The notes: a model not told the origin generated them from the letters alone. DNA of 46,703 nt from JBKPNX01 sp046732855 (GCA_046732855.1 JBKPNX010000139.1:1-46703), one strand, 5' to 3'; counted from the stretch's first letter, positions 23,047 to 32,039 are shown. Numbers and translations are program-made.

Positions 23047-24632
23047 GAAGGGCGCCCTCGCCTGCGCGCCGGCCTCAGTTCCAGACCCATCGGCTCGGGC
23101 CGGAACAGACGCGGGTCCATCGCCGTGAGACCGGGGCTGACCGCGAGCGGGAAGTCCGCCTCACTCAGCACGTCGCGCTCGAGCTCGATGCCGGGAGCGA
23201 TCTCGGACACCGTCAGGCCTGCCTCGGTCTGGGTCAGCACGCAGCGCTCGGTCACCACGGTCACCTCCTGACGCTGCGCCCGGCCGCGCCGGCCGCTGAA
23301 GGTGACCTGCTCGACCTCGGGCACGAGCTTTTTGATCTTGCCCTCCTGCCGGATCAGAAGGCGCCCGTCCTCGATCGCCACGTCCAGTCCCGCGGTCATG
23401 AACGTGCCGCCGAACACGAGCCGGCGGCCGCGCGCCGTGATGTCGATGAAGCCGCCGACGCCAGCGGTCAGGTACGGCCGCTTGGCGAGCTTGGAGACGT
23501 TGACGTTGCCGGCCCGGTCGATCTGCAGGAACGACAGGAAGCCGCAGTCGAAGCCCGCGCCCTGAAAGAAGGTGAACTGCTGGGGCGAGGGAATGATGGC
23601 GTCGGCATTGAGCGCGCAGCCGAACGCGAAGCCGGTGACCGGCACGCCGCCGACCGGCCCCTGCTCGATCGTCCAGGTGACCTGGCCGTGCAGGCCTTCC
23701 TCGATCAGGATGCGCGGCACCAGCGCCGAGACGCCGAAGCCGAGCGCCGCGATGTCGCCGACGGCGAGCTCCATTGCGGCCCGGCGCGCGATCACTTTCT
23801 CGATGCCGAACGGCTCGGCCGCCAGCGCGCCGAGATCGACCCGGACCTCCCCCGACAAGGCCGGATCGTAGGGCGTCTCCGTCGCCTGCATCTGGTCCGG
23901 GTCGGCGACCACGATGTCGACCAGCGAGCAGGGCACGTGAACCTCGCGGGTGGGCAGCGGGCCGGCCGTCTCGAGCCGTTTGACCTGCGCGATCACCAAG
24001 CCGCCGGCGTTGCGCGCGGCGAGCGCCAGATCGAACGTGCCGAGCGGCGCGGCCTCGTGCTCCATCGAGACGTTGCCGCGCGCGTCCGCGGTGGTGCCGC
24101 GGATGATCGCCACGTCCGGCCGGAGCGAGCGAAAGTGGAGCCACTCGCCGCCGTCGAGCTCGACCACGCGCACGAGGTCCTCGCGCGCGGCGCGGTTCAT
24201 CTTGCCGCCTTCGCGGCGCGGATCGACGAAGGTGTCGAGCCCGACCTGGGTCAGAACGCCCGGCCCGCCTGCCGCCCCGGCGCGCAGCATGTCGAAGATC
24301 ACGCCGCTCGGCAGATTGTACGCCTCGATCGCGTCTTCCAGGATCAGCCGCCAGATCGCCGGCATCGGCAAAGACGAGGGCCCGCTCGGGTAGCTTCCGG
24401 CGATCACGCGCTTGAGCAGGCCCGGCTGCGCCAGATGGTCGATCCCGGGAATGCCGTACATGTCGCCGGTGCCGATCGGATGCAGCGTGGTCAGCCCGCG
24501 CGGCCGCCCCTCGCGCGCGAAGCGCGCGCCGATCGCGCGCACCATCCGGTCCGGCGCATTCAGGCCGCTGGATGAGCTGATCGCGACGACGGCGCCGTCC
24601 GGGATCAGACGCGCGGCGTCATCCGCACTCAT
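23043..24632 (-). CDS. Acyl-CoA:acetate/3-ketoacid CoA-transferase (fused alpha-beta)
   Basis: Single-chain family I CoA-transferase of 529 residues containing both subunit-like halves: N-terminal half with VAISSSSGLNAP and LTTLHPIGTGDMYG, and C-terminal half with WTIEQGPVGGVPVTG, whose glutamate is the probable thioester-forming residue, then FAFGCALNADAIIPSPQQF. Such enzymes move CoA between short-chain acids and succinyl- or acetyl-CoA (propionate CoA-transferase/YdiF type). ATG at 24632 is chosen; an in-frame TTG at 24650 has a better-spaced GGAG and cannot be excluded. It is coupled to the enoyl-CoA hydratase gene. Confidence 0.92.
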   Translation of the reverse strand: MSADDAARLIPDGAVVAISSSSGLNAPDRMVRAIGARFAREGRPRGLTTLHPIGTGDMYGIPGIDHLAQPGLLKRVIAGSYPSGPSSLPMPAIWRLILEDAIEAYNLPSGVIFDMLRAGAAGGPGVLTQVGLDTFVDPRREGGKMNRAAREDLVRVVELDGGEWLHFRSLRPDVAIIRGTTADARGNVSMEHEAAPLGTFDLALAARNAGGLVIAQVKRLETAGPLPTREVHVPCSLVDIVVADPDQMQATETPYDPALSGEVRVDLGALAAEPFGIEKVIARRAAMELAVGDIAALGFGVSALVPRILIEEGLHGQVTWTIEQGPVGGVPVTGFAFGCALNADAIIPSPQQFTFFQGAGFDCGFLSFLQIDRAGNVNVSKLAKRPYLTAGVGGFIDITARGRRLVFGGTFMTAGLDVAIEDGRLLIRQEGKIKKLVPEVEQVTFSGRRGRAQRQEVTVVTERCVLTQTEAGLTVSEIAPGIELERDVLSEADFPLAVSPGLTAMDPRLFRPEPMGLELRPARRRGRPS

Positions 24633-24954
24633 TGCCTCCGGCAACGGCAACTATCTCACTCCCGTGCTGTGCCCATTCATCATGGCACGGATCGGACGCT
24701 CGGGCGATGCCTGCTGTCGCGGCCGCGGCCCGGTAACGCAGTCAAAGCGAGCGTTGCACGGTGGCGGCGTCACCTCGGTAGGTCGATTTCTGCGCGATTT
24801 GCCATCCAGCCTCGCCTTGACCTGCAACGGCATCGTTCGGTCGAGAGTGGATCTTGCGGGAGTGGACGGTGTGCGCAAAGCTTCACGACCGGGCCGGCGC
24901 GAAGGATCTTAGTGCTCACGCCGGCCGCCCTTATGCCTGCATCGGGACAGTGCC
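24633..24954. other. Divergent intergenic region, nothing recognised
   Basis: About 320 bp between the divergently oriented CoA-transferase and GNAT genes. No gene, repeat or clear promoter could be defined. G+C is slightly below that of neighbouring genes, as expected of a promoter-bearing region. Confidence 0.5.
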
Positions 24955-25539
24955 ATGGCAGCGGCCGTCCTGACCACACAACGCCTGCGCCTGCGGCCGC
25001 GCACTATGGCGGACCTCGAGGCGTGCGTCGCCATGGATCTCGATCCCCATGTGTCTCGCTTCATCTACCGCCAGCGCCCGGATCCCGCAGAACGGCGCGC
25101 GGAGTTGCGTGCCCGCATCGCTGCAGGATGGCCCACGCCGGGCGGCATCTGGGTGGTCGAGTGGCAGGATGCGCCTGATTTCCTCGGCTGGTGCGGCCTG
25201 TTCCCGCTCGAGGACTCCGGCGTGATCGAGATCGGCTATCGCTACGTGCCCAGCGCCTGGGGACGAGGAATCGCGACCGAGGCGGCGCGTGCCGTGCTGG
25301 ATCACGGCTTTCGCTCTCTCGGCTTCGATCCGATCGTCGCGGTGACCCACCCGGCCAATCTCGCGTCCCAGCACGTGCTCGCGAAGATCGGGCTGATGCC
25401 CTGCGGCATGGCCTGGTATTACGGCCAGCGGCTCTACTGCTTCCGCCTCAGCCGGACCGAGTACCTCGCCGCCGCGACCAGCCCGGAAGGCGCTGAGCCG
25501 ACATCGCAAGGGTCACCCCGCCGGAAGGGCGGACGCTGA
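24955..25539 (+). CDS. GNAT-family N-acetyltransferase (RimJ/RimL type)
   Basis: Protein of 194 residues. It starts with LTTQRLRLRPRTMADLEA, typical of the RimJ/RimL-like Acetyltransf_3 group, and contains the acetyl-CoA pyrophosphate loop in WGRGIATEAARAVLDHGF and the C-terminal strand ANLASQHVLAKIGLMP. The acceptor is not predictable; ribosomal protein N-termini, small amines or antibiotics are all known for the group. The last ~25 residues are polar and unconserved-looking. The ATG has only a weak upstream GGGACAG. It is monocistronic. Confidence 0.9.
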   Translation: MAAAVLTTQRLRLRPRTMADLEACVAMDLDPHVSRFIYRQRPDPAERRAELRARIAAGWPTPGGIWVVEWQDAPDFLGWCGLFPLEDSGVIEIGYRYVPSAWGRGIATEAARAVLDHGFRSLGFDPIVAVTHPANLASQHVLAKIGLMPCGMAWYYGQRLYCFRLSRTEYLAAATSPEGAEPTSQGSPRRKGGR

Positions 25540-25627
25540 CGGGCGGTCCGCTTGCTGGCCTTCGTTGATCGCGGACGCGAGCCGAGGTGTCGCGCAGGCG
25601 TTCCGGCGCCGGCCTCCGTTCCCGTCG

Positions 25628-25915
25628 CTATTGCGCGCCGTAGTTCACCGTCAGATAGTCCAGGATCGCCGCCACGTCCTTCTCTTCGATCGGCGCGCCG
25701 TAGGGTCCGATCATCTTCTTCACGGTTGCCTCCCATTTCGCTCGATCGAGAAACGGCGAATTCAGCACGATGTAGTCGAGGCTGTGGCACCCGGAGCAAT
25801 TGATCTCGACGGTTTCGCGTGCGGGGCCGTCCTTGAGCTGAATGTTCTGCTCGTCCGCGACTGCCGGGCTGGCCAGCGCCGCCGCGGCGAGCCCGATCAG
25901 GCTGTAGCGCTTCAT
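25628..25915 (-). CDS. sorB: Sulfite dehydrogenase cytochrome c subunit
   Basis: Periplasmic monohaem c-type cytochrome of 95 residues: Sec signal peptide MKRYSLIGLAAAALASPAVA, haem motif CSGCH (Cys40, Cys43, His44), and Met68 in KKMIGPYG as likely sixth ligand. It accepts electrons from the molybdenum subunit SorA during sulfite oxidation and passes them to the respiratory chain. It begins 11 nt after sorA on the minus strand, and its small size fits the known SorAB layout. Assignment to SorB rests mainly on this context. Confidence 0.88.
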   Translation of the reverse strand: MKRYSLIGLAAAALASPAVADEQNIQLKDGPARETVEINCSGCHSLDYIVLNSPFLDRAKWEATVKKMIGPYGAPIEEKDVAAILDYLTVNYGAQ

Positions 25916-25926
25916 CGCTGCCCTCC

Positions 25927-27153
25927 CTATGCGGCCGTGAGCTCCAGCTTCTGCACTGGGTTGTGGTGGTAGCCGGCGGGGTTCCACAGCGGTTGCATGG
26001 GCTGGCTCGCCCCGAGCTTGTTGGTCGCGCGGACCATGACGCTCACAGGACCCGCCTGGGGCTCGAAAGCGTACGTCCAGGGTCGGAACGAGTACTTGCC
26101 GAGATCCTCGCCGAGCTGCGCCGGCCGCCAGCTCCTGCCGCCGTCGAGCGACACTGCGACCTCCTCGATGCCGTAGCCCCCGTCCCACGCGATACCTTGC
26201 GCCTCGACCGTCTGTCCCGCCTTCAGCTTGGCGCCGTCGGTCAGGTTGGTGATCAGCGAGTTGACGACCATCTCGGTGATCGGCGTGTTCGTCGCCGTAT
26301 CCTGGGTCACGAAGCGGTCGACCAGAGCGAACTTGCCGAGCGGAATGCGATAGGCCGATTTCATCCAGAATTCGCTCAGCGGAGACGAGCGCACTTCGAT
26401 CGAGGTCAGGTGCTTCACCCAATAAGTGCCGGTCCAGCCGGGCACGACGACCCGCGCCGGAAAGCCGTTCCAGTGCGGCAGCGGCGCGCCGTTCATTCGC
26501 CACGCGATCAGCGTGCTGTCGTCGAGCGCGCGCCACACCGGGAGGCTCTTTACGAAATCCGGGGTCTTGTCGACCACTCCCCTGTCGGCGCCGTCGAACG
26601 CCACCTCGACCGCCTCCTTGGTGACGCCGGCCTTGGCGAGCACGTCCTTGAGCTTGACGCCTTTCCAGCGCGCGTTGCCCATCGCGCCATAGCCCCACTC
26701 GATCCCCGGCACATGAGGGTTGGCCAGGCCGCGCCGGTTGCCTGAGCACTGGTTGACGGCGACGATCTCCGCCTCGGGAAAGCCGCGCTCGAGCTCATCC
26801 ATCGTGACCTCGAAGGGATGCTCCGCCGCGTCGCCGCCGACTTTGAGCTTCCAGTTGCGCAGGTCGATTTCCGGAATATCCGCGAGATGATAGCGCACGA
26901 AGAACGCGTCGTTCGGCGTCAGAACCTGGTTGAAGTATTGCAGCGGCGTCTCGTAATTGGGTGGGCGATAGCTCAACTTGATCAGTGGCTTCTTGCCCGG
27001 AAGCGCCTCGAGCGCCGCGCTGGCCAGCACGCCGGCCGGCACCCCCGGCGAGACCGGTGCGCCGACAGCCGCCGCAAGACGCGGCATGATGGCTGAGATG
27101 CCCGCAGCGGCGAGCCCGCCGCCGAGATGCAGCATGTCACGTCGTGAAACCAT
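25927..27153 (-). CDS. sorA: Sulfite dehydrogenase molybdopterin subunit (sulfite oxidase family)
   Basis: Oxidises sulfite to sulfate in the periplasm. The 408-residue protein starts with a twin-arginine signal (SRRDMLHLGGGLAAAG), followed by the Mo-cofactor domain with the Mo-ligating cysteine at 136 in VNQCSGNRRG, PGWTGTYWVKHLTSIEV, and a C-terminal dimerisation domain (~290-408) of immunoglobulin-like fold (GIAWDGGYGIEEVAVSLDGG). Tat export fits a protein that folds around its cofactor in the cytoplasm. GAGGGGG precedes the ATG at 27153. The paired sorB cytochrome follows after 11 nt. Confidence 0.93.
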   Translation of the reverse strand: MVSRRDMLHLGGGLAAAGISAIMPRLAAAVGAPVSPGVPAGVLASAALEALPGKKPLIKLSYRPPNYETPLQYFNQVLTPNDAFFVRYHLADIPEIDLRNWKLKVGGDAAEHPFEVTMDELERGFPEAEIVAVNQCSGNRRGLANPHVPGIEWGYGAMGNARWKGVKLKDVLAKAGVTKEAVEVAFDGADRGVVDKTPDFVKSLPVWRALDDSTLIAWRMNGAPLPHWNGFPARVVVPGWTGTYWVKHLTSIEVRSSPLSEFWMKSAYRIPLGKFALVDRFVTQDTATNTPITEMVVNSLITNLTDGAKLKAGQTVEAQGIAWDGGYGIEEVAVSLDGGRSWRPAQLGEDLGKYSFRPWTYAFEPQAGPVSVMVRATNKLGASQPMQPLWNPAGYHHNPVQKLELTAA

Positions 27154-27422
27154 GATGCCCCCTCGTGGCCGTCTTCGTTTGCGGGCGGATGACCTCACGC
27201 TGCGCCCGTGGATCAGCTCAACCGCTGAAGCTCATCCCCCCAGCTGAGATCATGAGTGCCGCACGGTCGTCGCCGAAGTCAAGGAACGTACTCGACCAGC
27301 CACGGTCGACACTGCCTCAAAAATGCGCCCAACGCTGCCGTCCTAAGGCGACCCGGTCCGGCGGTGTGGGCAAGCTCCGGGGCGCGCTTTACATGCCGTC
27401 GCGCCGGGCTAGGTTCTGACCA

Positions 27423-28103
27423 ATGTGTGGCCGCTACATGCTCACCACGCCGGTCGATGCGCTGAGGCAGCTGTTCCTGTTCAAGGAGCGGCCCAACCTG
27501 CCGCCGCGATACAACATTGCGCCGACCCAGGACGTCCCGATCGTTCGCCGCACGCGCGATGGCGCGGGGCGCGAGCTGATCATGGTGCGCTGGGGTCTCG
27601 TGCCGTATTGGGCCGCCGATCCGAAGATCGGCAACCGGCTGATCAACGCGCGGTGCGAGAGCGTGGCCCGTACGGCGGCGTTCCGCGAGGCCTACCAACG
27701 CCGCCGCTGCCTGGTGCCGGCGGACGGCTTTTTCGAATGGCAGAAGAACGCCAACGCCAGGGTTCCGCTCCTCGTGCGGCGCAAGGACCAGGCGCCGTTC
27801 GCCTTCGCCGGGCTGTGGGAGCGCTGCCCGCAGCCGGGCGGCGCCGTGCTGCGCTCGTGCACCATCATCACCTGTCCGGCGAACGAGCTGGTCGCCCCGG
27901 TGCACGATCGCATGCCGGTGATCCTCGCGCCCGAGGATTACGCGCGCTGGCTGGATCCCTCTGAAGGAGACGGACGCGCGCTGCTCAAGCCCTACCTGGC
28001 CGCCGAGCTGGAGGCTGTTGCGGTAAGCCCGCGGGTCAACAGCCCGCAGCACGACGATCCCGAGTGCATCGCGCCGCTCGCGGTGCAGGCCAGTCTGCTG
28101 TGA
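27423..28103 (+). CDS. SRAP / YedK-HMCES family protein (abasic-site DNA-protein crosslinker)
   Basis: Forms a stable thiazolidine crosslink with abasic sites in single-stranded DNA, protecting forks. All key residues are visible in the 226-residue protein: Cys2 (after Met removal, MCGRY), Asn75 in INARCE, Glu105 in GFFEW, and His161 in PVHDRMPVIL. Length matches E. coli YedK. The start is fixed by the need for Cys2; no clear ribosome-binding site precedes it. I found no alphaproteobacterial LexA box (GTTC-N7-GTTC) in the upstream 270 bp, so SOS control is not evident. It is divergent from sorA. Confidence 0.95.
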   Translation: MCGRYMLTTPVDALRQLFLFKERPNLPPRYNIAPTQDVPIVRRTRDGAGRELIMVRWGLVPYWAADPKIGNRLINARCESVARTAAFREAYQRRRCLVPADGFFEWQKNANARVPLLVRRKDQAPFAFAGLWERCPQPGGAVLRSCTIITCPANELVAPVHDRMPVILAPEDYARWLDPSEGDGRALLKPYLAAELEAVAVSPRVNSPQHDDPECIAPLAVQASLL

Positions 28104-28261
28104 GGCGCTCGTACGCGCGGCTTGCCAGCGAAATCAGATTTCACGCCCCATCGATTCGTCGTAGAACGGCATGACCGTCGTGGTGCCGCGGGCGTCGTCT
28201 TCAGCCGTCGAGCGCGCATAATTCAGGGAGAGAGCGCCGAGCGCTGCCCGGCCGATGATCG

Positions 28262-29866
28262 ATGCAACATGAGAGCAACGCGGCGGGCAACGCTCAAATC
28301 AGGCCCGGCGCCGGGGTGGAAATCGAAATCAAGCTGTGCGGCGAGCCGGACATCTTGAAGAGTGCGTTCTCCGGGGCGCCGATCCGCGATCGGGCCAGAG
28401 GCCGCGCCGCAACCAAGCGCCTCGACAACGTCTACTACGACACGGAGGACCAGCGCCTGCGCGCGCGCGGTCTGGCGTTTCGCGTGCGCAAGGAAGGGCG
28501 GCGGTACTATCAGACCCTGAAGTCCGAGAACGCCGAGGGGTTGGCGGCTTATCGCGGGGAGTGGCAGAATCCGCTCCGTTCGGGCGAGCCGGACGTCGCG
28601 CTGATGCCCGAGGGCGGCAGGGCGGCGCTGGACGGCGCGATCGACCCGGCCGAACTGCGACCCGTATTCGCGACGCGCGTGCAGCGCACGGTGCAGCGCG
28701 TCGAGACCACGGATGAAGACGGCGCTTCGAGCCTGATCGAGGCTGCGCTCGATTTCGGCGGGATCGAGGCGAATGGCGCGAAGCTGCCGATTGCGGAAGT
28801 CGAGCTCGAGCTGCTCGAGGGCTCGCCCCAGGCCCTCTATGCGCTGGCGCTGGAGCTGGACGCGTTGGTCCCGCTGCGGCTCGAGACCCGCTCGAAGTCG
28901 GCGCGCGGCTACGCGCTCGCCGCCGGCGCACCGCCCGCCTGGCACAAGGCCGAGCCGCCGGCGCTCGACGCGGACGCGACGGTCGACCGGACGATGCAGG
29001 CGATTTTCCGCAACTGCCTGCAGCACTGGTGCGCCAACGAGGCGGCCACCCTCGACGGCAGCGATTCCGAAGGCGTGCATCAGATGCGGGTCGCGATCCG
29101 TCGCCTGCGCTCGGCGTTCTCGCTGTTCGGCCGACTGATCGACCCGGCGCAGCGCACCTGGCTCTCCGACGAGGCGAAGACGATCGTGAGCGGCCTCGGT
29201 CCGGCGCGCGACTGGGACGTGTTCCTCGCCGAACTGCTCGCGCCGGTGCGCGCGGCGCGGCCGGACGATGCGGCCCTCTCCCGGCTGGCCGCCGCGGCCG
29301 AGGCGGCGCGGGCGAAGGGCTATGAGCACGCGCGCGCGGCGATCCAGGCCCGCACCTATACCCGCTACATCCTTCAGTTGGGTCGCTGGATCGAAGCCTG
29401 CGGCTGGCGCGATCAACTGACCGAGCGCGGGGCGGCATGGCTGGATCGGCCGATCGTCGAGTTCGCGACCCATCTCCTCGGGAGGCGGCAGCGCAAGGCA
29501 TTGAAGCGCGGGCGGCAGTTCGAGCAATTGTCGGCCGAGGAGCGGCACCGGCTGCGCATCGCGCTCAAGAAGCTTCGCTATGCGACCGAGTTCTTCGAAT
29601 CTCTTTATCCGAAAGAGCAGACGAAACCGTACCTCGCGGCCTTGAAGAACCTGCAGGACGGCCTCGGCCACCTGAATGACGTCGCGGTCGCGCAGAGGCT
29701 CATCAGCAGCCTCGTCGACGAGCGGGAGCCGAGCGAAGATGGCGGCGGCGTGCAGCGGGCTGCGGGCCTGGTGCTGGGCTGGCACGGCCGCGGCGTCGCC
29801 GACCTGGAGCCTGCGATCCTACACGCCTGGCAGGAATTCGCCGAGCGCGAGCCGTTTTGGCGCTGA
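28262..29866 (+). CDS. CYTH-CHAD protein (triphosphatase / polyphosphate-binding)
   Basis: Two-domain protein of 534 residues. The N-terminal CYTH domain (~18-215) has the ExExK signature at 20-24 (EIEIK) and further acidic/basic strand residues (VRKEGRRYYQTLKS; VEVELELLEG), fitting a metal-dependent triphosphate tunnel. The C-terminal CHAD domain (~240-520) has VHQMRVAIRRLRSAF, LGPARDWDVF, HRLRIALKKLRYATEFF and LQDGLGHLNDV, the conserved His/Lys/Arg helices that bind polyphosphate. CHAD proteins are reported on polyphosphate granules. The start is uncertain, as no ribosome-binding site is seen before the ATG. A ParA-like gene follows after 19 nt. Confidence 0.93.
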   Translation: MQHESNAAGNAQIRPGAGVEIEIKLCGEPDILKSAFSGAPIRDRARGRAATKRLDNVYYDTEDQRLRARGLAFRVRKEGRRYYQTLKSENAEGLAAYRGEWQNPLRSGEPDVALMPEGGRAALDGAIDPAELRPVFATRVQRTVQRVETTDEDGASSLIEAALDFGGIEANGAKLPIAEVELELLEGSPQALYALALELDALVPLRLETRSKSARGYALAAGAPPAWHKAEPPALDADATVDRTMQAIFRNCLQHWCANEAATLDGSDSEGVHQMRVAIRRLRSAFSLFGRLIDPAQRTWLSDEAKTIVSGLGPARDWDVFLAELLAPVRAARPDDAALSRLAAAAEAARAKGYEHARAAIQARTYTRYILQLGRWIEACGWRDQLTERGAAWLDRPIVEFATHLLGRRQRKALKRGRQFEQLSAEERHRLRIALKKLRYATEFFESLYPKEQTKPYLAALKNLQDGLGHLNDVAVAQRLISSLVDEREPSEDGGGVQRAAGLVLGWHGRGVADLEPAILHAWQEFAEREPFWR

Positions 29867-29885
29867 AGCGAAAGGACCACCGCTC

Positions 29886-30545
29886 ATGATGGTCGTGCTG
29901 GTCGCCAATACCAAGGGCGGGTGCGGCAAGACCACCGTCGCGACCAATCTGGCCGCCGCCTTGGCCAGTCGTGGCCATCGCACGGCGCTGGCCGATGCCG
30001 ACCGGCAGCGCTCCAGCCTGGAATGGGTCCGCCTGCGTCCCGGCACCGCGGCGCCGATCGCCGCGCTCGACTGGTCGAAGGACCTGAGCCTACCCCCGAA
30101 GGGCCTCGATCGCCTGGTCATCGACGCGCCCGCCGCGATGAAGAAAAAGGACGCGTTTGAGCTCGTGCGCATGGCCGATGTGATCGTCGTGCCCGTGCTG
30201 CCTTCGGTGTTCGATCAGGGCTCCACGACCGCATTCCTGGCGCGGCTGAACGAGCTCAAGGCGGTGCGCAAGAGCCGCAAGCCCGTCGGGGTTTTGCGCA
30301 ACCGGGTGCGCGCGCGCACGCGCGCCAGTGTCCGCCTCGCCCAATTCCTCGCCGAGATCGAGCACGCCGATCTCGGCGCGCTGCCGGATCGTGCGATTTA
30401 CAACGACGTCGCAGCCGAAGGCCTGTCGATCTTCGATCTGGCGGGCACGCGCCCTGCCGCCCTGCAACAGGACTGGGCGCCCGTGCTGGACTACGTCGCG
30501 CTGGAGCGCAGCCCCCGCGGTCGCGCGATGGCGCCGCAAGACTGA
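29886..30545 (+). CDS. Small ParA-family ATPase linked to CYTH-CHAD
   Basis: Protein of 219 residues with deviant Walker A TKGGCGKTT (residues 9-17), Walker A' ALADADRQRSS and Walker B RLVIDAPA. The A' motif has Arg where classical ParA has Pro (DADRQ versus DxDPQ). No helix-turn-helix and no ParB partner. AAGGA precedes tandem ATGs; the longer open frame from 29676 overlaps the CHAD gene and is not needed. Tight spacing (19 nt) with the CYTH-CHAD gene suggests a shared job; positioning of polyphosphate bodies is my inference. tcuA follows after 27 nt, perhaps by read-through only. Confidence 0.88.
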   Translation: MMVVLVANTKGGCGKTTVATNLAAALASRGHRTALADADRQRSSLEWVRLRPGTAAPIAALDWSKDLSLPPKGLDRLVIDAPAAMKKKDAFELVRMADVIVVPVLPSVFDQGSTTAFLARLNELKAVRKSRKPVGVLRNRVRARTRASVRLAQFLAEIEHADLGALPDRAIYNDVAAEGLSIFDLAGTRPAALQQDWAPVLDYVALERSPRGRAMAPQD

Positions 30546-30572
30546 GGAGCGCGGGCGGGCGCCAGGGCGCTG

Positions 30573-31985
30573 ATGGTGCTGTTCGGCGACGTGGCTGATC
30601 CTGCCCGACGCTACGACGTCCTGGTCATCGGCGGCGGCAACGCCGGCCTGTGCGCCGCCATCACCGCTCGGGAGAGCGGCGCCAGCGTCCTCCTGCTCGA
30701 ATGCGCGCCGCGCCACTACCGCGGCGGCAACAGTCGGCACACGCGCAACCTCCGTTACCTGCACGACGCCGCCGATGGGATCATGTCCGGCGCCTACCCC
30801 GAGGACGAGTTCTGGGACGACCTGCTGCGTGTGACCGCGGGCAAGACCGACGAGCAGCTCGCACGTCTGGCCATCCGCTCCTCGGCCGATCTCGTCCAGT
30901 GGCTCGGCGCCCGCGGCGTGCGCTTCCAGCCCGCGCTCGGCGGCACGCTCCACCTCGGGCGCACCAACGCGTTTTTCCTCGGCGGCGGCAAGGCGCTGGT
31001 GAACGCCCTCTACCGCACCGCCGAGGCGCTCGGCATCGAGATCGTCTACGGCGCGGAGGCGGAGGATCTCGCGATCGGAGGCGGCCGGTTCGTCTCGGCG
31101 AGCGTGGCGCTGAACGGCGCGAGACACGACGTGCGCGCCAACGCTCTGGTCGCCGCCGCGGGCGGATTCGAGGCGAACATCCCGTGGCTCAGGCAGTATT
31201 GGGGCGATGTCGCCGACAACTTCATCGTCCGCGGCACGCCCTATAACCAGGGTCGGCTGCTGCGCACGCTGCTGGACCGCGGAGCGAGGCAGGTCGGCGA
31301 TCCGACCCAGTGCCACGCGGTCGCGGTCGACGGGCGCGCGCCGAAGTTCGACGGCGGCATCGTCACCCGCGTTGACTGCGTGCCGCTCGGCATCGTGGTC
31401 AACCGAGACGGTCGGCGCTTCTATGACGAGGGCGAGGATTTCTGGCCAAAACGCTACGCCATTTGGGGGCGACTCGTGGCGCAGCAGCCGGGCCAGATCG
31501 GGCATGTGATCGTCGATCGGAAGGCGACCGGCAAGTTCATGCCGCCGGTGTTTCCGCCGGTAGTGGCGAACACGATCCGCGAGCTCGCCGGCAAGCTCGG
31601 GCTCGCTCCGGCTGTCCTGGAGGACACCGTCGCGCGGTTCAATGCCTCGGTCCGGCCCGGGCGGTTCGACTGGACCGCGCTCGACGAGTGCCGCACCGCA
31701 GGTCTCGATCCGCCGAAGTCCCACTGGGCGTTGCCGCTCGATGCGCCGCCGTTCTGCAGCTACTCGCTCCGGCCGGGCATCACCTTCACCTATCTCGGGG
31801 TCGCGGTGAACGAGCGGGCGCGGGTGATCATGGCCGACGGCAGCCCTGCCAGGAACATCTTCGCCGCCGGAGAGATCATGGCCGGCAACGTGCTCGGTCA
31901 GGGCTATCTCGCCGGCATCGGCATGACCATCGGCAGCGTGTTCGGCCGGATCGCGGGGCGCGAGGCGGCGCATGCCGGCAGCTGA
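30573..31985 (+). CDS. tcuA: FAD-dependent tricarballylate dehydrogenase
   Basis: Oxidises tricarballylate to cis-aconitate using FAD. The 470-residue fumarate reductase/succinate dehydrogenase-type flavoprotein has the FAD loop DVLVIGGGNAGLCAAITA, the typical GGNSRHTRNLRY segment, LGGGKALVNAL, and the C-terminal FAD site NIFAAGEIMAGNVLGQGYL and GIGMTIGSVFGRIAG. It is followed by tcuB, as in the Salmonella tcuABC locus, but no tcuC transporter or tcuR regulator is visible. Its last codons lie in the first copy of a 34-bp tandem duplication that also carries the tcuB start. Confidence 0.93.
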   Translation: MVLFGDVADPARRYDVLVIGGGNAGLCAAITARESGASVLLLECAPRHYRGGNSRHTRNLRYLHDAADGIMSGAYPEDEFWDDLLRVTAGKTDEQLARLAIRSSADLVQWLGARGVRFQPALGGTLHLGRTNAFFLGGGKALVNALYRTAEALGIEIVYGAEAEDLAIGGGRFVSASVALNGARHDVRANALVAAAGGFEANIPWLRQYWGDVADNFIVRGTPYNQGRLLRTLLDRGARQVGDPTQCHAVAVDGRAPKFDGGIVTRVDCVPLGIVVNRDGRRFYDEGEDFWPKRYAIWGRLVAQQPGQIGHVIVDRKATGKFMPPVFPPVVANTIRELAGKLGLAPAVLEDTVARFNASVRPGRFDWTALDECRTAGLDPPKSHWALPLDAPPFCSYSLRPGITFTYLGVAVNERARVIMADGSPARNIFAAGEIMAGNVLGQGYLAGIGMTIGSVFGRIAGREAAHAGS

Positions 31986-32039
31986 CGTGGTCGCCGAGGC
32001 GGCGCATGCCGGCAACTGACGTGGTCGCCGAGGCGGCGC
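31962..32039 (+). repeat. 34-bp tandem duplication at the tcuA/tcuB junction, with a 15-codon mini-ORF
   Basis: The unit GAGGCGGCGCATGCCGGCA followed by RCTGACGTGGTCGCC occurs at 31962-31995 and 31996-32029, differing at one base, with a third 10-bp partial copy from 32030. Each copy carries an ATG and a TGA in overlapping frames. The first ATG (31972) opens a frame of 15 codons that ends at TGA 32017-32019, overlapping the tcuB ATG at 32006 by 14 nt. The tcuA stop (31983-31985) overlaps the mini-ORF start by 14 nt in the same way. Confidence 0.95.

Noticed and set aside
28134..28261. Minus-strand frame ending MPFYDESMGREI before a stop
   Set aside because: It looks slightly coding-like but has no start codon with a ribosome-binding site apart from a 12-residue frame, and no recognised homologue.
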